Assembly (NCBI GenBank): GCA_014529385.2
Contig: CM043968.1
Location: 7,391,648 to 7,455,647, forward strand
DNA from: Adiantum capillus-veneris
Lineage: Eukaryota; Streptophyta; Polypodiopsida; Polypodiales; Pteridaceae
DNA length: 64,000 nt
Reading direction: 5' to 3'
Shown piece after piece: positions 46,436 through 59,019 of this stretch. The notes under the pieces were generated by a model. It was not told the DNA's origin. It saw only the letters and a program-made list of their open reading frames with translations, and made no database searches. The translations under genes and the position numbers were made by a program. Within the stretch, counting starts at the first letter, position 1, and every line of letters starts with the position of its first letter.

Positions 46436-49029
46436 TTAGACATTAGCAAACTCTGACTCAGGTGATGAGGAGCTGTTACTGGAAGTTCTGCTGCTCCATA
46501 ATTTACAGTTCTTTTCTGGTGTATGTACCTCCTGCACGGCATTATTACCCTTCTTGGGACTAGGGCCCTCTTGCATGGATGTCACAACCTCCTGCAACCG
46601 CTTTCGCACAATTGAGGGAGTTCCCTGAAAGCTCTTTGCTGCAGACCGTAATACAGCCTGAGGATTTATGTCAGGCAGGGGAACATCCCAGGTTTGACAT
46701 GCTGTAGACCTGCCTAATGTTGAAATTCCTGCAGGCAGTGCACAACAACTTGGGGAGTTGCTGGTTGTCTCAAACCTGGAGGGAGATGGGGTGGATGGCA
46801 GAAGATTCATGGAAGTTCTTGGTTTCTGCGGAAACAATCTTCTCTGTGAGCTCACCCTTGCAGGTGTCAGAGGATGAGATAAAGTATCAGAGAGCCCTGT
46901 TTCACTACAGACGTGTGGCGAGTAGCTAGGACAATAAGGCAGAGGACTACCCTGCTCCAGGCTCGGTGGCAATGCTGCATCACTCTCAGCAGTCACTTTA
47001 TTCAACCTACCAGCCACTAAAGCATTTCCGATTGAGCTGCTTGCCTGGCTAACCCTTTCAGTTCGGAAAGGTAACAAACCCGTTGACCCTCTAGTTGCAT
47101 TTCCACCAGTAAGATGCCTATGTCCACTTTTGGCCCTAATGCGGATGGATGACTCCTTGCCAAATTGATCTGATTGGCCTGGTTTGGAGAAATCTGCTGA
47201 TGTGGCAACCCTTTCTGCCAGCTCAGTCTGACAGTCTGATTGGGAAACTCTCACTCGCATATCCATGATAGATCCACCCATAGATGAAATGCCCTCCATT
47301 TCTTTCAAGCGTTCCAAGACAGGACCATGTAGAGTAGTAAACTCTAACTTCTTCTTCAAAGAGCTGTTCCAATGGTTCTTTATTGCATTGTCCGTCCTAA
47401 AGACAAAGGAATACCACTTCCATCCTGAAATGAACATTTCCAAATATTTCTATGACCAAGAAAATACAGAAAGTCAGTGTACCTTCCTGGCAAAGATTTC
47501 GCAATCTCCGCCCATCTATTTCCATTTCGTTGGTGAGCTTCTATCAGTGCTTGCTCTTCTTCTGGTGTCCAAGCATCCTTCTTTATGTGGGGGTCCAAAT
47601 GATTGTGCCATCTAAAGGAACATATACATCCAAATGAAAATTTGCTCGGAGACGCAAAATAATAACATCACAAATTAATTCTTGTCACCAAGTCGAAGAA
47701 ACACAAAACAAACCTTTCTCTACACTGTTTACCAATTCGACCTGGCAAAGAGCGTGCAATAACCGACCATTTCTTTGGGCCATTCTTGTTCACAAGTTCT
47801 GTGATTTTCTCATCTTCCTGCATTCAACAAAAAGGGCAGGCAGGTCACATCAGATAGCACAAATGCAAGCTAAACTATTATTCCGCTCAAAGTTGTTTTC
47901 AAAAAGTATGAATGTCAAAATAAATCTTACCTCTTTGGTCCAAGGTCCTTTCACAAGATTCGGATTGAGAACCTTGAGAACCTTTTCTTGTTCACAAGTT
48001 CTGTGATTTTCTCATCTTCCTGCATTCAACAAAAAGGGCAGGCAGGTCACATCAGATAGCACAAATGCAAGCTAAACTATTATTCCGCTCAAAGTTGTTT
48101 TCAAAAAGTATGAATGTCAAAATAAATCTTACCTCTTTGGTCCAAGGTCCTTTCACAAGATTCGGATTGAGAACCTTCTGCCAACGATGTAGGCATTGTA
48201 CATCTGATCGATCCTTGAGTAGCTCAGCTGGAGCAAAGCAGGAAATCAAACCCATCAAGAAAAACTCAAATCTTTCACCAAAATTTAGACTTCACGAGAC
48301 ATGCAGAAAGAGCAACTCCCACTCAGCTAATTCAATTACCTATCCTTTTCCAATTTTTTCCATTGAAACATTGCACTGCCTTTCGTAGAATTTCATCCTG
48401 CAAAACACAATGTTCCATGGATGCAATCGACCGTTGGGAACGTGGTAAAGTACAAATGAAAAAAATTACAACACAAGAAATACCTCTTCTGGTGTCCAAC
48501 CACCCTTGGAAGACCTTCTTGTAGGCCCACCAGAGCGCCTAGTGCCAACAATAAGAAACTCTCAGTAATCATTGCTCAAAACGATATGAATTACAGGTCA
48601 CCCACGACCAAAAAATCCTGATTTTGCAATGGCATAACAGCAGAAGTGCCAAGAATTTGACGACGTTCTCTGACAGGAGAATACACATGCAGAATCACTA
48701 AACAGGGGGGTTAGCTGATGCCTTAGCTTTCACATTAGGTCCACTGCAAACATGAGTATTATAGGTATTTCCAGTATTGAGATGTCTTCTGTGAGGTAGC
48801 AAGTGCGCGGACAAAACACAGAAGTAACTAATTTGGAAAACCTATCATGCTAAAAATGCAAAATCAAGTAAAATGTAAGAATCTGGAAATGTAATAAGAA
48901 GTTGGCGACCTACCCCTGCACAGAAGGCACTCTTTCGGCACTATCTGCACATTCAGACATAGAAGATGTTGAGATTGCCGGTTTACTTTCCTCTGACTCT
49001 CCCAAGGTATTTGCGGGAATCTCTGCCAT
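46436..49029 (-). CDS. MYB3R: R1R2R3-MYB transcription factor (MYB3R)
   Basis: MYB3R proteins act in the nucleus and control G2/M genes by binding MSA elements. Exons (minus): 49029-48914, 48538-48484, 48397-48340, 48227-48133, 47817-47714, 47611-47483, 47396-46436. They join in phase to 505 codons. R1 is residues about 51-98 (GGWTPEED, NWKRIAELL, CLHRWQKVL), R2 about 101-150 (GPWTKEED, KKWSVIARSLPGR, CRERWHNHLDP) and R3 about 152-202 (DAWTPEEEQAL, RWAEIAKSLPGR, NAIKNHWNSSLKKK). The spaced Trp residues of all three repeats are present. The long C-terminal region is Ser/Pro-rich, with possible CDK sites (STPSPS, HTPEKN). The start MAEIPANTLGESEES precedes R1 as in the family. A TATATATA box lies at 49210-49218, about 180 bp upstream. 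Odd: a perfect 202-bp tandem duplication around exon 4 and exon 5 adds a chimeric exon (47931-48019). Skipping it gives the full protein. Including it gives a stop in R2. Confidence 0.93.
47783..48186. repeat. Perfect 202-bp tandem duplication inside MYB3R
   Basis: 47783-47977 and 47985-48179 are identical by eye (offset 202). Each copy contains the 5' part of exon 5, the whole 113-bp intron 4 and the 3' part of exon 4. The outer copies of these exon parts are the functional ones. The fused inner pieces form the chimeric exon 47931-48019, which has both an intact acceptor and an intact donor. Confidence 0.93.
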
Positions 49030-50335
49030 GTTTTCTTTCAATCTGATGATAATTTATATTAACAATCAAGATAGAGGATAATAGCCCCTCCCTGCGAAAG
49101 AGAAGAAGCTTGGGCTGTTGCTGGAAATATAACTCTTCCTGTCTGCAGAAACTGTGACCCCTTAGCCCTAGGAGGAGCTGCAATTCATGGCATTGGAGCG
49201 GGAGGGATATATATATACAAACTCAACCAGCAGAAAGGAGCCCAAAATTCAGACTTTTCTTAGATTTTCCTGTACAGCAGATCGGCAACCCTCTCCCTTC
49301 TGCAACTCTGGTCTGCCCAAGTTGGCGAATTATTGAACAATCCTGCAGACAAACATCAAGTCTTTCTTTCCATGCTGCCCTGAACGGAATTTCGGACTGA
49401 GAGACGGGGAGAAGGAAGGACAGCCTCAAGAACGCCAAGCTCGCAGCTCCGTGCTTGCCAGGAAGAGAGCGATCCGATAAATGGCAAGCTTGAACACAAA
49501 TATAATCTCTGTACTCCTAATCTGATATTAGATAGAGAGCTTCGCCGGAGCGTTTTTGCGAAGAAAAAAGGGTCGCTTACGCCCTTCTACCTGACAGCAA
49601 AGGAGCTTAGAAAAGAGCCGCCAAACATTGCTGCGAAATCACAAAGTAGAAGTGCGACTGCACAATTCGCAAGAGAGCGCGAGATAGAGACGACGACGGA
49701 TTAGAAGAAGAAGAAGAAGAAGCAGCAGGAAAGGGAAGAGCTATGGCGGATGCAAAGATGAAGCCGATGAGTTTTAGATTGAAAATTGAAAATTTGCAAT
49801 TTTAGTAACGGTGCCCTACCGTTCAAAAGCCAAGCCCTAATAGTTGCAGTATAATATTTTCTGAATTTTCTTTCTAGTCCTTTAAACTTTTGCTTGGGCT
49901 TCACTTTTGTGTTTGAAAACCCACTTTTCAACAGCCTTCTTTTGTGTGGTTGTGAGAGAGATGTCGTGCACACATGAGCATCCGTTGACACGGCTCTCAC
50001 ATTGCCTGCGTCTTTGCGCACATGGTGAATGCTCAGATGTCTGTGCAATCCCCTTATGATGTCGTGATGATGCCTATGTATAGACCAGGTACAGAAGCCA
50101 AGAGCTTTAAGTCATCTTCTTGTAGCTTTTGCGGGTTGAAGGAGGTGGGAATGCAGTCGTCTCTTCCCACCTCCTGAACGAGGAAGCGTTCACCTCAACG
50201 TCTAATATGGAGGGGGAGTGGGGCTTCCGTAATGTTACAATTGTTGGTTGAGACGTTCATAGGTAGACACGGGTAGGTCAGCCTGCACTTTTCCACCGAA
50301 CGGGGCTTGTGAATCTTTAATCTTGTGCACCATGA

Positions 50336-50363
50336 GTGTGTGTGTGTGTGTGTGTGTGTGCGC

Positions 50364-50442
<79 letters not shown>
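50336..50442. repeat. Compound (GT)n(GA)n microsatellite
   Basis: About 63 bases of GT with GCGC interruptions, followed by about 44 bases of GA. Confidence 0.95.
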
Positions 50443-50447
<5 letters not shown>

Positions 50448-51178
50448 TTAACATTGCAGGAACTATCCCAAGAGGCCTCACAGATATATTGACAAGTCTT
50501 GAACTCAAGAATATCTATTATTCAAGAGGGAATTGGGATATTGACACTAAGTTGTGTATGAGGAATGCCAAAGTGCCAACCAAGGGGAGTTCGTGGTTGA
50601 CCTCGACCTTGGCAATGGAAAGTTGTGAGGCCTTTGTAATGGCATGAGTCAAGTATAACAATATATGCTAAACACAACCAGATAGAAGTTGTTGATAATC
50701 TAACTGAACTGAAAACAAGAGTATTCCATACAGAAGAGATGGAGACCAATAGACACAAGATTGAAGCATAGTTGATATAATGAAACAATACGACATCTCA
50801 ATGGTCAATGACAACCCTCTATATATACAAGGAGTGATGCTTGTCCAAGACTAATGGCTAGCTCATGCTCTAGAGTCTAGTATTGCCAACCCCACAAAAT
50901 GAAGGGGTCCTCTTCTTTTGTAATCTTCAATGGCGCATGCATGTGTCTGATCTTGGCTTTGATTTCATGGCTCCTTTCTTTGTTGTTGTCATACAATGGA
51001 CCAGAAGATGCAAAGTAGATAGATCTAACTTTGCCAGGTGAAAATCCAAAGCCTACATGCATTGCCATGGACTTGTCTCTAGAAGAAGAAGGAATTCTTA
51101 TCATAACCCTTAAACAGTATTAAAAAGACCATAGGATACTAGGGCATGCTCATCTCCACCCAATTGTATCCGTTTAAA

Positions 51179-51440
51179 GATGTATGACCAATTTTCAGCC
51201 TTTTTGAAGGTTCTAAAACACGTAAGAATAACTTTGCTTCACCTTCCATGAAAGTGACATTGTTGTCCCTATGTAAGCATTTATGTAAATGGTCTACAGG
51301 AAAAACTGGATGAATATGAGAGTGTACACCATATCTCCAACTTAGGTGTATGACTAGTTTTTAGAAATTCTGAAGTTTTTAGGACACATAAGAATAACTC
51401 TTCTTCACCTTTCATGAAAGTGACTTGCCGTTATTTCTCA
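51179..51440. repeat. Diverged tandem repeat, about 166-bp spacing
   Basis: (G)TGTATGAC(C/T)A(A/G)TTTT, then AAGAATAACT and TTCACCTT(C/T)CATGAAAGTGAC, occurs at about 51179 and again at about 51345. The copies differ at many positions. Confidence 0.7.
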
Positions 51441-51949
51441 TCGGCATACTTCTTATATCTATCCTGCAAACATTTCGACAAGCAATCTAGAACATATCCA
51501 TGTGATCTTGGATAAACTTTTGTACATAATCCTCACAAATACTTCACTTGTTTTGACTAAAAAGCTTCATAAGCAGTCAAATGAATGAATTTGCATGTTG
51601 TTGCACATATGCCTTTGATAAACACTAGGGAACATAACACCTAGTTTGTGCATGCATTAGCAACAACTTATTCGAGCATGCATTTCCACTATTGGAGTGT
51701 TGCATGCTTGGCTATGCTCATGGCTAACCTTATGCTCATAGCATACATCAAACTAGACAATGCTCATCTCCACCCAACCATATTGTCTTATAGGCCAATA
51801 GCCCAATTTTAGGATCCCTTGAACTCGCATGTCTAGCCAGCCTTGCCTAGGGTCCATGTCCCCCCTGGTCTTACGCTTGTCCTAACAAGTATAGCGATCT
51901 ATTCGCTTGGTCCTACAAGGACTTGAAGGGGTAGATATGGAGAAATATC

Positions 51950-54793
51950 AACACACAATTTCTGTGAGGGATGATGGAAAACCATCACCATGATATGCAT
52001 GAATTGTCGAGCATGAAACAAAAACCACTCGTGGACACTTGTGCGTCAAAAATACCAGCCCAGTCTGAGTCCAAAAGCATGTAAATCTTGCGGCAATGAT
52101 CCCTCCTTGGGATAAAACAAGCCAAGATGTGGAGTGCCACTCAAGTAGTGAAAAATCCTCATGACAACCTGCCAATGCTTAGACCCTAGGCTATGCATAA
52201 ATATGTTGACCTTTGAGACTGCAAATTGAATATATGGCCTCGTGTTGCATACATAAATGAGGCATCCAATAGTAGTTTGGTAAAGAGTGACATCGGCAGG
52301 ATCACCAGCATCATGAAGACTCAATTTCAAACTTGTTTCCATGGGAGTGCCAATAGGTTTGCAATCCTCAAGTGCAAACTTACATAACAATGTATCTATG
52401 TAACTTGTCTGACACAAGGCAATACCACCATCACACTTCTTGAATTGTATGACCAAGTAATGATGCAACAACCCCAAATCTTTCATCTTGAGAGTAGGAT
52501 TCAAAGCAGCCTTAAATTCAGCAATATGTCTCTCATTTGGTCCAGTGATCAGCAAATCATCCACATAGAGAACGAGAATGAGAAGTACATCACCCTTGCG
52601 CTTTACATACAATGTGCTTTCTGTTGGATTGTTACGAAAGCCTCGTTTGACCAAACGAGTGTCAGCTTGCTCATACCAAGCACGAGGAGATTGCTTCAAC
52701 CCATACACATATTTCTTACATTCGTACACTTTATCTTCTTGCCCTTCACTGACAAAACCGCGAGACTGTGCTACATAAACATCCTCCAATGTGTCTGTTT
52801 TTCTTCTAGTAACACCATTTTGTCGAGGCGTATCCGGCATTGTATATTGGTGTTTTATCCACGACTAGCTAGAAATGCATTAAATTCACGAGACATATAC
52901 TCCCCCCCTCAATCTAAACGAAGGGTGCCCATGGTACATTTCGAGACATTTTGAGCCATAGCCAATTATTGTTTGAAGCACATAAACACTTCGGACTTTG
53001 CTTTAAGCGGATACACCCATGCATGCCTGGAGTAATCATCAATGAAAGTAACAAAGTAAAGGTAACTGCCCAAGGATGGGGTTTGCATGGGCAAACATCA
53101 CTATGCACAACCTGCAACCTGCATGTGGCCCTAACTGAACCACCCTTTGGAAAGATTGAACGCTGCATCTTACCCAAAAATACAGCCTTCACAAACATGT
53201 TTGACAGGTTCTTCAAGAGGCGGCAAAGAAGCAACCATATGAAATTTCTACAAACGCAGCAAACTGGCAAAATTCAGATGCCCGAAACGTGCATGCCAAA
53301 GTTTTGCATCTGTAACAGCCTTTGAATCCACAACAACATTTGCAAAATTTTGTCCACACTTGTCATACAAAGTGAGCTTATACATCGGACGACATAAAAT
53401 GCTGGACGCAAAAATTTTATTACCAAATTGAGATCATGTACTGTACATCTGTCATCCACAAATTTGACAACAAGACCAATTCTAGCAAGTGCAGATATAG
53501 ACAAAAGATTCTTCTTGATCCTAGGTATATAAAATGCATCAACAAGTGTGAAAGAACTACCATTTGCACCAGTAAGGACAATCTTTCCAACTCCCTGAAA
53601 CGGAGAAGAGGCATTGTCGGCACAAGTGACTAAATTCCCATGAGGGAACAGACTCAAGGGAGGTAAACAAATCATGATGTGAGGTAATGTGCTTTGTAGC
53701 ACCACTGTCAAAATACCACACATGTGATTCTGCAACAACTGACAAACATGAATCATGGATAAAAGGATCGTAAGTGCACTCTACACTAAAATACCATTCT
53801 GCATCAACATCAACATTACAGTCTCCTTTCACAGAAGACTCAACAATAGCTGCATTTGTAGTGGAACCAGCCTCTTTCTTCTTAGCCTCTTTTGCCTTCA
53901 ACTTAGGACACTGCTTGATCAAGTGATCATTAGCTTTACAGTAATGGCAACACATCTTCTTTTTGCCCTTTTCACCATAATTCCCAAACAAATTGATGCC
54001 AGTAGAAGCATTAGGAACATGTGATTTTCCACTTGTAGATAAACCATGAGAAGTGGCTACATTGCTAATTCCACCTTTTCTTTGAGTAGTAATAAAGGCC
54101 TATTCAACTACATGTTGTCTAGTCGTGTTTTTTTTGGAAAGCGATTCTTGCAACAGCAATGTGCATAATGCATCAAACTTGACAACTTGTGGATTTCCTT
54201 GGGTCATAAGTCTCCAAGTACTAGCAAAAGTCTGGTAAGAATCTTGCAAAGCATCAAGAAAAGTTTGCACATGGGAACTGTCAAAAATGACTTCGCTTGC
54301 AGAAATAAGTTGCTCATCGGTATCCTTGACACCAGCAAGGAAAGTGTCCATATCATCTGCCTCATGCATAATCTTCGACTCCAACTCTTTATGAAACAAT
54401 GCAATTTTTGCCTTATTGCGAGCTGCATAAAGACCAACCAGAACATCCCAAACATGTTTTGCAGATTTTGTTGAACAAATGTGAGGAGCAATAGTGCACT
54501 TCATAGACAACACAATCAAATCATGAGCTTGCACATCTTTTACATCCCAACGAGCTTGCTTAGTTGTAGGCAAAACAACTCTGGTAGCAGCAATCCTGCC
54601 ACCAAAGCCTGCAACATCCTCAACATCACCTACATCCTCAGAACCACAACATACATCAATGCCCTGCACAATATTCCACACCCTTTGACACAAGGACATG
54701 TTGCATCATATAGGCCCACATAGGGTTATTGTCCCCATGCAATCTATCCTCAACAGCAAACATCTTGAACACATTTGTGTTGCTGTCAGCCAT
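51950..54793 (-). pseudogene. Copia copy 1 gag-pol, deleted and 3'-truncated
   Basis: gag begins at the ATG 54793-54791 (MADSNTNVFKMF) with broken frames to about 54100. The zinc knuckle CCHYCKANDHLIKQC is near 53955-53912. Protease WYFDSGATKHIT is near 53717-53682. Integrase follows to about 52850, and RT/RNase H is at 52840-52046 with the catalytic YVDDLLI and YGLKQSPRAWY. TPRQNGV, the end of the integrase core, is followed within about 15 residues by VYVAQSRGF of RT. So the integrase C-terminus and the RT N-terminus are missing. The right end stops inside RNase H near 51950. Confidence 0.85.
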
Positions 54794-54906
54794 GGCAAAT
54801 GTTGCACCTTATGTGAAAGCTCACAAAAATCAAAGAAAGTGAGCAGGCATGTGCTGGAGCTGCTAACGATTAAGCCCGAGAGGACGCAACCTGCTTTGAT
54901 ACCAAT

Positions 54907-55133
54907 TGTTAGAATTAGGGTTGCAAAAATACACACAGCTTGGAGAAGACGAAGGAAGCTCAAGGCACACAAGAGAGAGTGTTTTACTTAGTGTGCAATG
55001 GAAAGATAAGATAGCCCTAGAGTGATGGATGTATATATAATGCACGGGGAAAGAAACCTCCTAGTGAGGGAAAAAATGTCTCGGCAGTCCTAACTTTGTT
55101 CACACTCATCACTACCACATGTATATGGTAACA
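54907..55133 (-). repeat. Copia LTR between copies 2 and 1 (227 bp)
   Basis: On the minus strand it starts TGTTACCATATACATG (55133), after a purine tract (CAGGGGGGAT), and ends CTAATTCTAACA (54907). The primer-binding site TGGTATCAAAGCAGG follows at about 54904-54890, complementary to initiator tRNA-Met type primers. A TATATATAC promoter box lies at about 55030-55038. It serves as 3' LTR of copy 2 and 5' LTR of copy 1. Confidence 0.88.
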
Positions 55134-55229
55134 AATCCCCCCTGGGAGTGATGTGGTGAACGAGAGTTGGAACACAGAGTATAGGAAAGTGCCATGCCCT
55201 GAGGACATGATCAGTCCTCGATCAGTCCA

Positions 55230-58200
55230 CAAAGGGGAGTAAGCCCAAAGCTTTGCAAAAAGCTTCAAACTTCTCATGAGACAATATCTTGGTGAAAAGA
55301 TCTACAAGGTTGTCATGTGTTGGCACAAGCCAAGATGATCTCTCATGCTAAGAGCCTCTCCTTGACATACTGGTAATGAACCTCAATGTGCTTTGTGCAA
55401 GCATGAAAAATTGGGTTCCTTGCAACTGCCAATGAGCTCTGACTGTCAGTGTAGATAGTGTTGGCAGTGTCTTGTCCAACACCCTAATCAACCATAAGGC
55501 GTCTGAGCCATACACACTCAATCATAGTTTTGAAGACTGCCCTGTACTTAGCCTCACAAGTGGAAGTGGCCACAACACGTTTCTTCTTATTCAACCATCA
55601 TATGCATGAACGGTTGGGCATGAAACAAAAACCACTCATGGACACTCGTGCGTAAAAACAACTAGCCCAATTTGAGTCCAAAAGCTTGTAAATCTTGCGG
55701 CAATGATCCCTCCTTGGGATAAAACAAGCCAAGATGTGGAGTGCCACTCAAGTAGTGAAAAATCCTCATGACAACCTGCCAATGCTTAGACCCTAGGCTA
55801 TGCATAAATATGTTGACCTTTGAGACTGCACATTGAATATATGGCCTCGTGTTGCATACATAAATGAGGCATCCAATAGTAGTTTGGTAAAGAGTGACAT
55901 CGGCAGGATCACCAGCATCATGAAGACTCAATTTCAAACTTGTTTCCATGGGAGTGCCAATAGGTTTGCAATCCTCAAGTGCAAACTTACATAACAATGT
56001 ATCTATGTAACTTGTCTGACACAAGGCAATACCACCATCACACTTCTTGAATTGTATGACCAAGTAATGATGCAACAACCCCAAATCTTTCATCTTGAGA
56101 GTAGGATTCAAAGCAGCCTTAAATTCAGCAATATGTCTCTCATTTGGTCCAGTGATCAGCAAATCATCCACATAGAGAACGAGAATGAGAAGTACATCAC
56201 CCTTGCGCTTTACATACAATGTGCTTTCTGTTGGATTGTTACGAAAGCCTCGTTTGACCAAACGAGTGTCAGCTTGCTCATACCAAGCACGAGGAGATTG
56301 CTTCAACCCATACACATATTTCTTACATTCGTACACTTTATCTTCTTGCCCTTCACTGACAAAACCGCGAGACTGTGCTACATAAACATCCTCCAATGTG
56401 TCTGTTTTTCTTCTAGTAACACCATTTTGTCGAGGCGTATCCGGCATTGTATATTGGTGTTTTATCCACGACTAGCTAGAAATGCATTAAATTCACGAGA
56501 CATATACTCCCCCCCTCAATCTAAACGAAGGGTGCCCATGGTACATTTCGAGACATTTTGAGCCATAGCCAATTATTGTTTGAAGCACATAAACACTTCG
56601 GACTTTGCTTTAAGCGGATACACCCATGCATGCCTGGAGTAATCATCAATGAAAGTAACAAAGTAAAGGTAACTGCCCAAGGATGGGGTTTGCATGGGCA
56701 AACATCACTATGCACAACCTGCAACCTGCATGTGGCCCTAACTGAACCACCCTTTGGAAAGATTGAACGCTGCATCTTACCCAAAAATACAGCCTTCACA
56801 AACATGTTTGACAGGTTCTTCAAGAGGCGGCAAAGAAGCAACCATATGAAATTTCTACAAACGCAGCAAACTGGCAAAATTCAGATGCCCGAAACGTGCA
56901 TGCCAAAGTTTTGCATCTGTAACAGCCTTTGAATCCACAACAACATTTGCAAAATTTTGTCCACACTTGTCATACAAAGTGAGCTTATACATCCGACGAC
57001 ATAAAATGCTGGACGCAACAATTTTATTACCAAATTGAGATCATGTACTGTACATCTGTCATCCACAAATTTGACAACAAGACCAATTCTAGCAAGTGCA
57101 GATACAGACAAAAGATTCTTCTTGATCCTAGGTATATAAAATGCATCAACAAGTGTGAAAGAACTACCATTTGCACTAGTAAGGACAATCTTTCCAACTC
57201 CCTGAAACGGAGAAGAGGCATTGTCGGCACAAGTGACTAAATTCCCATCAGGGGACAGACTCAAGGGAGGTAAACAAATCACGATGTGAGGTAATGTGCT
57301 TTGTAGCACCACTGTCAAAATACCACACATGTGATTCTGCAGCAATTGACAAACATGCATCATGGACAAAAGGATCGTAAGTGCACGCTGCACTAAAATA
57401 CCATTCTGCATCAACATCAACATTACAGTCTCCTTTCACAGAAGACTCAACAATAGCTGCATTTGTAGTGGAACCAGCCTCTTTCTTCTTAGCCTCTTTT
57501 GCCTTCAACTTAGGACAATTCTTGATCAAGCGATCATTAGCTTTACAATAATGGCAACACATCTTCTTTTTGCCCTTTTCACCAGAATTTCCAAACAAAT
57601 TGATGCCAGCAAAATCATTAGGAACATGTGATTTTCCACTTGTAGAAGAACCATGAGAAGTGGCTACACTGCTAATACCACCTTTTCTTTGAGCAGCAAT
57701 AAAGGCCTATTCAACTGCATGCTGTCTAGTCCTTTTTTTTTTTGAAAGTGACTCTTGCAAACAACAATGTGCATAATTCATTGAACTTGACAACTTGTGG
57801 ATTTCCTTGGGTCATAAGTCTCCAAGTACTAGCAAAAGTCTGGTAAGAATCTTGCAAAGCATCAAGAACAGTTTGCACAAGGGAACTGTCAAAAAGGACT
57901 TCACCTCCAGAAATAAGTTGCTCATTGATATCCTTGACACCAGTAAGGAAAGTGTCCATATCATCTGTCTCATGCATAATCTTCGACTCCAACTCTTTAT
58001 GCAACAATGCAATTTTTGCCTCATTGCGAGCTGCATAAAGACCAACCAGAACATCCCAAACATGTTTGCAGATTTTGTTGAACGAATGTGAGGAGCAATA
58101 GTGTGCTTCAGAGACAACGCAATCAAATCATGAGCCTGCACATCTTTTACATCCCAATGAGTTTGCTTAGTTGTAGGCAAAAAAGCTCTGGTAGCAGCAA

Positions 58201-58402
58201 TCCTACCACCAAAGCCTGCAATATCCTCAACATCACCTACATCCTCAGAACCACAACATACATCAATGCCCTGCACAATATTCCACACACCCTTTGACAC
58301 AAGGACATGTTGCATCATATAGGCCCACATAGGGTAATTGTCCCCATCCAATCTATCCTCAACAGCAAACATCTTGAACACATTTGTGTTGCTGTCAGCC
58401 AT
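55230..58402 (-). pseudogene. Copia copy 2 gag-pol, internally deleted
   Basis: gag starts at the ATG 58402-58400 (MADSNTNVFKMFAVED) and is open, apart from one shift, to about 57726. The knuckle CCHYCKANDRLIKNC is at about 57560-57520. Protease DSGATKHIT follows at about 57320-57290. Integrase continues to about 56460, and RT runs from 56447 (VYVAQSRGF, YGLKQSPRAWY, YVDDLLI). RNase H pieces lie between 55700 and 55230, ending LGLLPF. It carries the same integrase-to-RT fusion as copies 1 and 3. It is the only copy with both LTRs, and with about 3.6 kb of internal sequence it is short for copia. Confidence 0.87.
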
Positions 58403-58719
58403 GGAACATGTTGCACCTGATGTGAAAATTGCTGAAAAAGAGGAGAAACAAAGCGGGAACAACACGTGCTATATAGCACAAATCGTAGAAGACTGTAAGG
58501 GACCTGTTATTCAAAAAATGACAATGATAAAATTTCTTCACAAAATGACAAAGTAGCTTACGTAATACTGGTTGTAGTGGAAACACAGGGCGAAATGAGC
58601 CTTGATCAAAAATTTGAGGACGCACGCCAAAGCTCACAGAAATCGGAGAAAGTGAGCAGGCATGTGCTGGAGCTGCTAACGATTAAACCCGAGAGGATGC
58701 AACCCGCTTTGATACCAAT

Positions 58720-58948
58720 TGTTAGAATTAGGGTTGCAAAATAATACACACAGCTTGAAGAAGACAAAGGAAGCTCAAGGCACACAAGAGAGAGTGTTTT
58801 ACTTAGTGTGCAATAGAAAGATAAGATATCCCTAGAGTGATGGACGTATATACAATGCACGAGGGAAGAAACCTCCTTGCGAGGGAAAAAATGTTTTGGC
58901 GGTCCTAAGTGTGTTCACACACATCACTACCACATGTATATGGTAACA
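58720..58948 (-). repeat. Copia LTR between copies 3 and 2 (229 bp)
   Basis: Same structure as 54907-55133: TGTTACCATATACATG at 58948, CTAATTCTAACA at 58720, then TGGTATCAAAGC as primer-binding site at about 58717-58706. It differs from the other LTR by scattered substitutions and small indels. It is the 3' LTR of copy 3 and the 5' LTR of copy 2. Confidence 0.88.
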
Positions 58949-59019
58949 AATCCCCGAGAGTGATGCGCTGCACGAGAGTTGGCACATAGAGTATAGGAAA
59001 GTGCCATGCCCTTAGGACA

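Larger units (their letters stand above)
49030..51949. other. MYB3R upstream region to the copia array
   Basis: The MYB3R promoter and 5' UTR probably lie at 49030-49700. A GAA repeat lies at 49704-49725. The 115-codon frame at 49701-50048 (minus) starts inside that repeat and is not supported. A GT-then-GA microsatellite lies at 50336-50442. A diverged tandem repeat lies at about 51179-51440. A TATATATA sequence at about 50820-50828 could be an LTR promoter of an unrecognised remnant. No gene is supported. Confidence 0.5.

Noticed and set aside
49701-50048. 115-codon minus-strand frame ending in a run of Phe
   Set aside because: It terminates in the GAA repeat, has no family resemblance, and lies upstream of MYB3R. 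A chance frame is more likely.
52445-52954. Plus-strand frame of 169 codons, repeated identically at 56052-56561 and nearly at 59759-60334
   Set aside because: The repetition comes from the tandem copia copies. The frame is antisense to RT/integrase and has no independent support.
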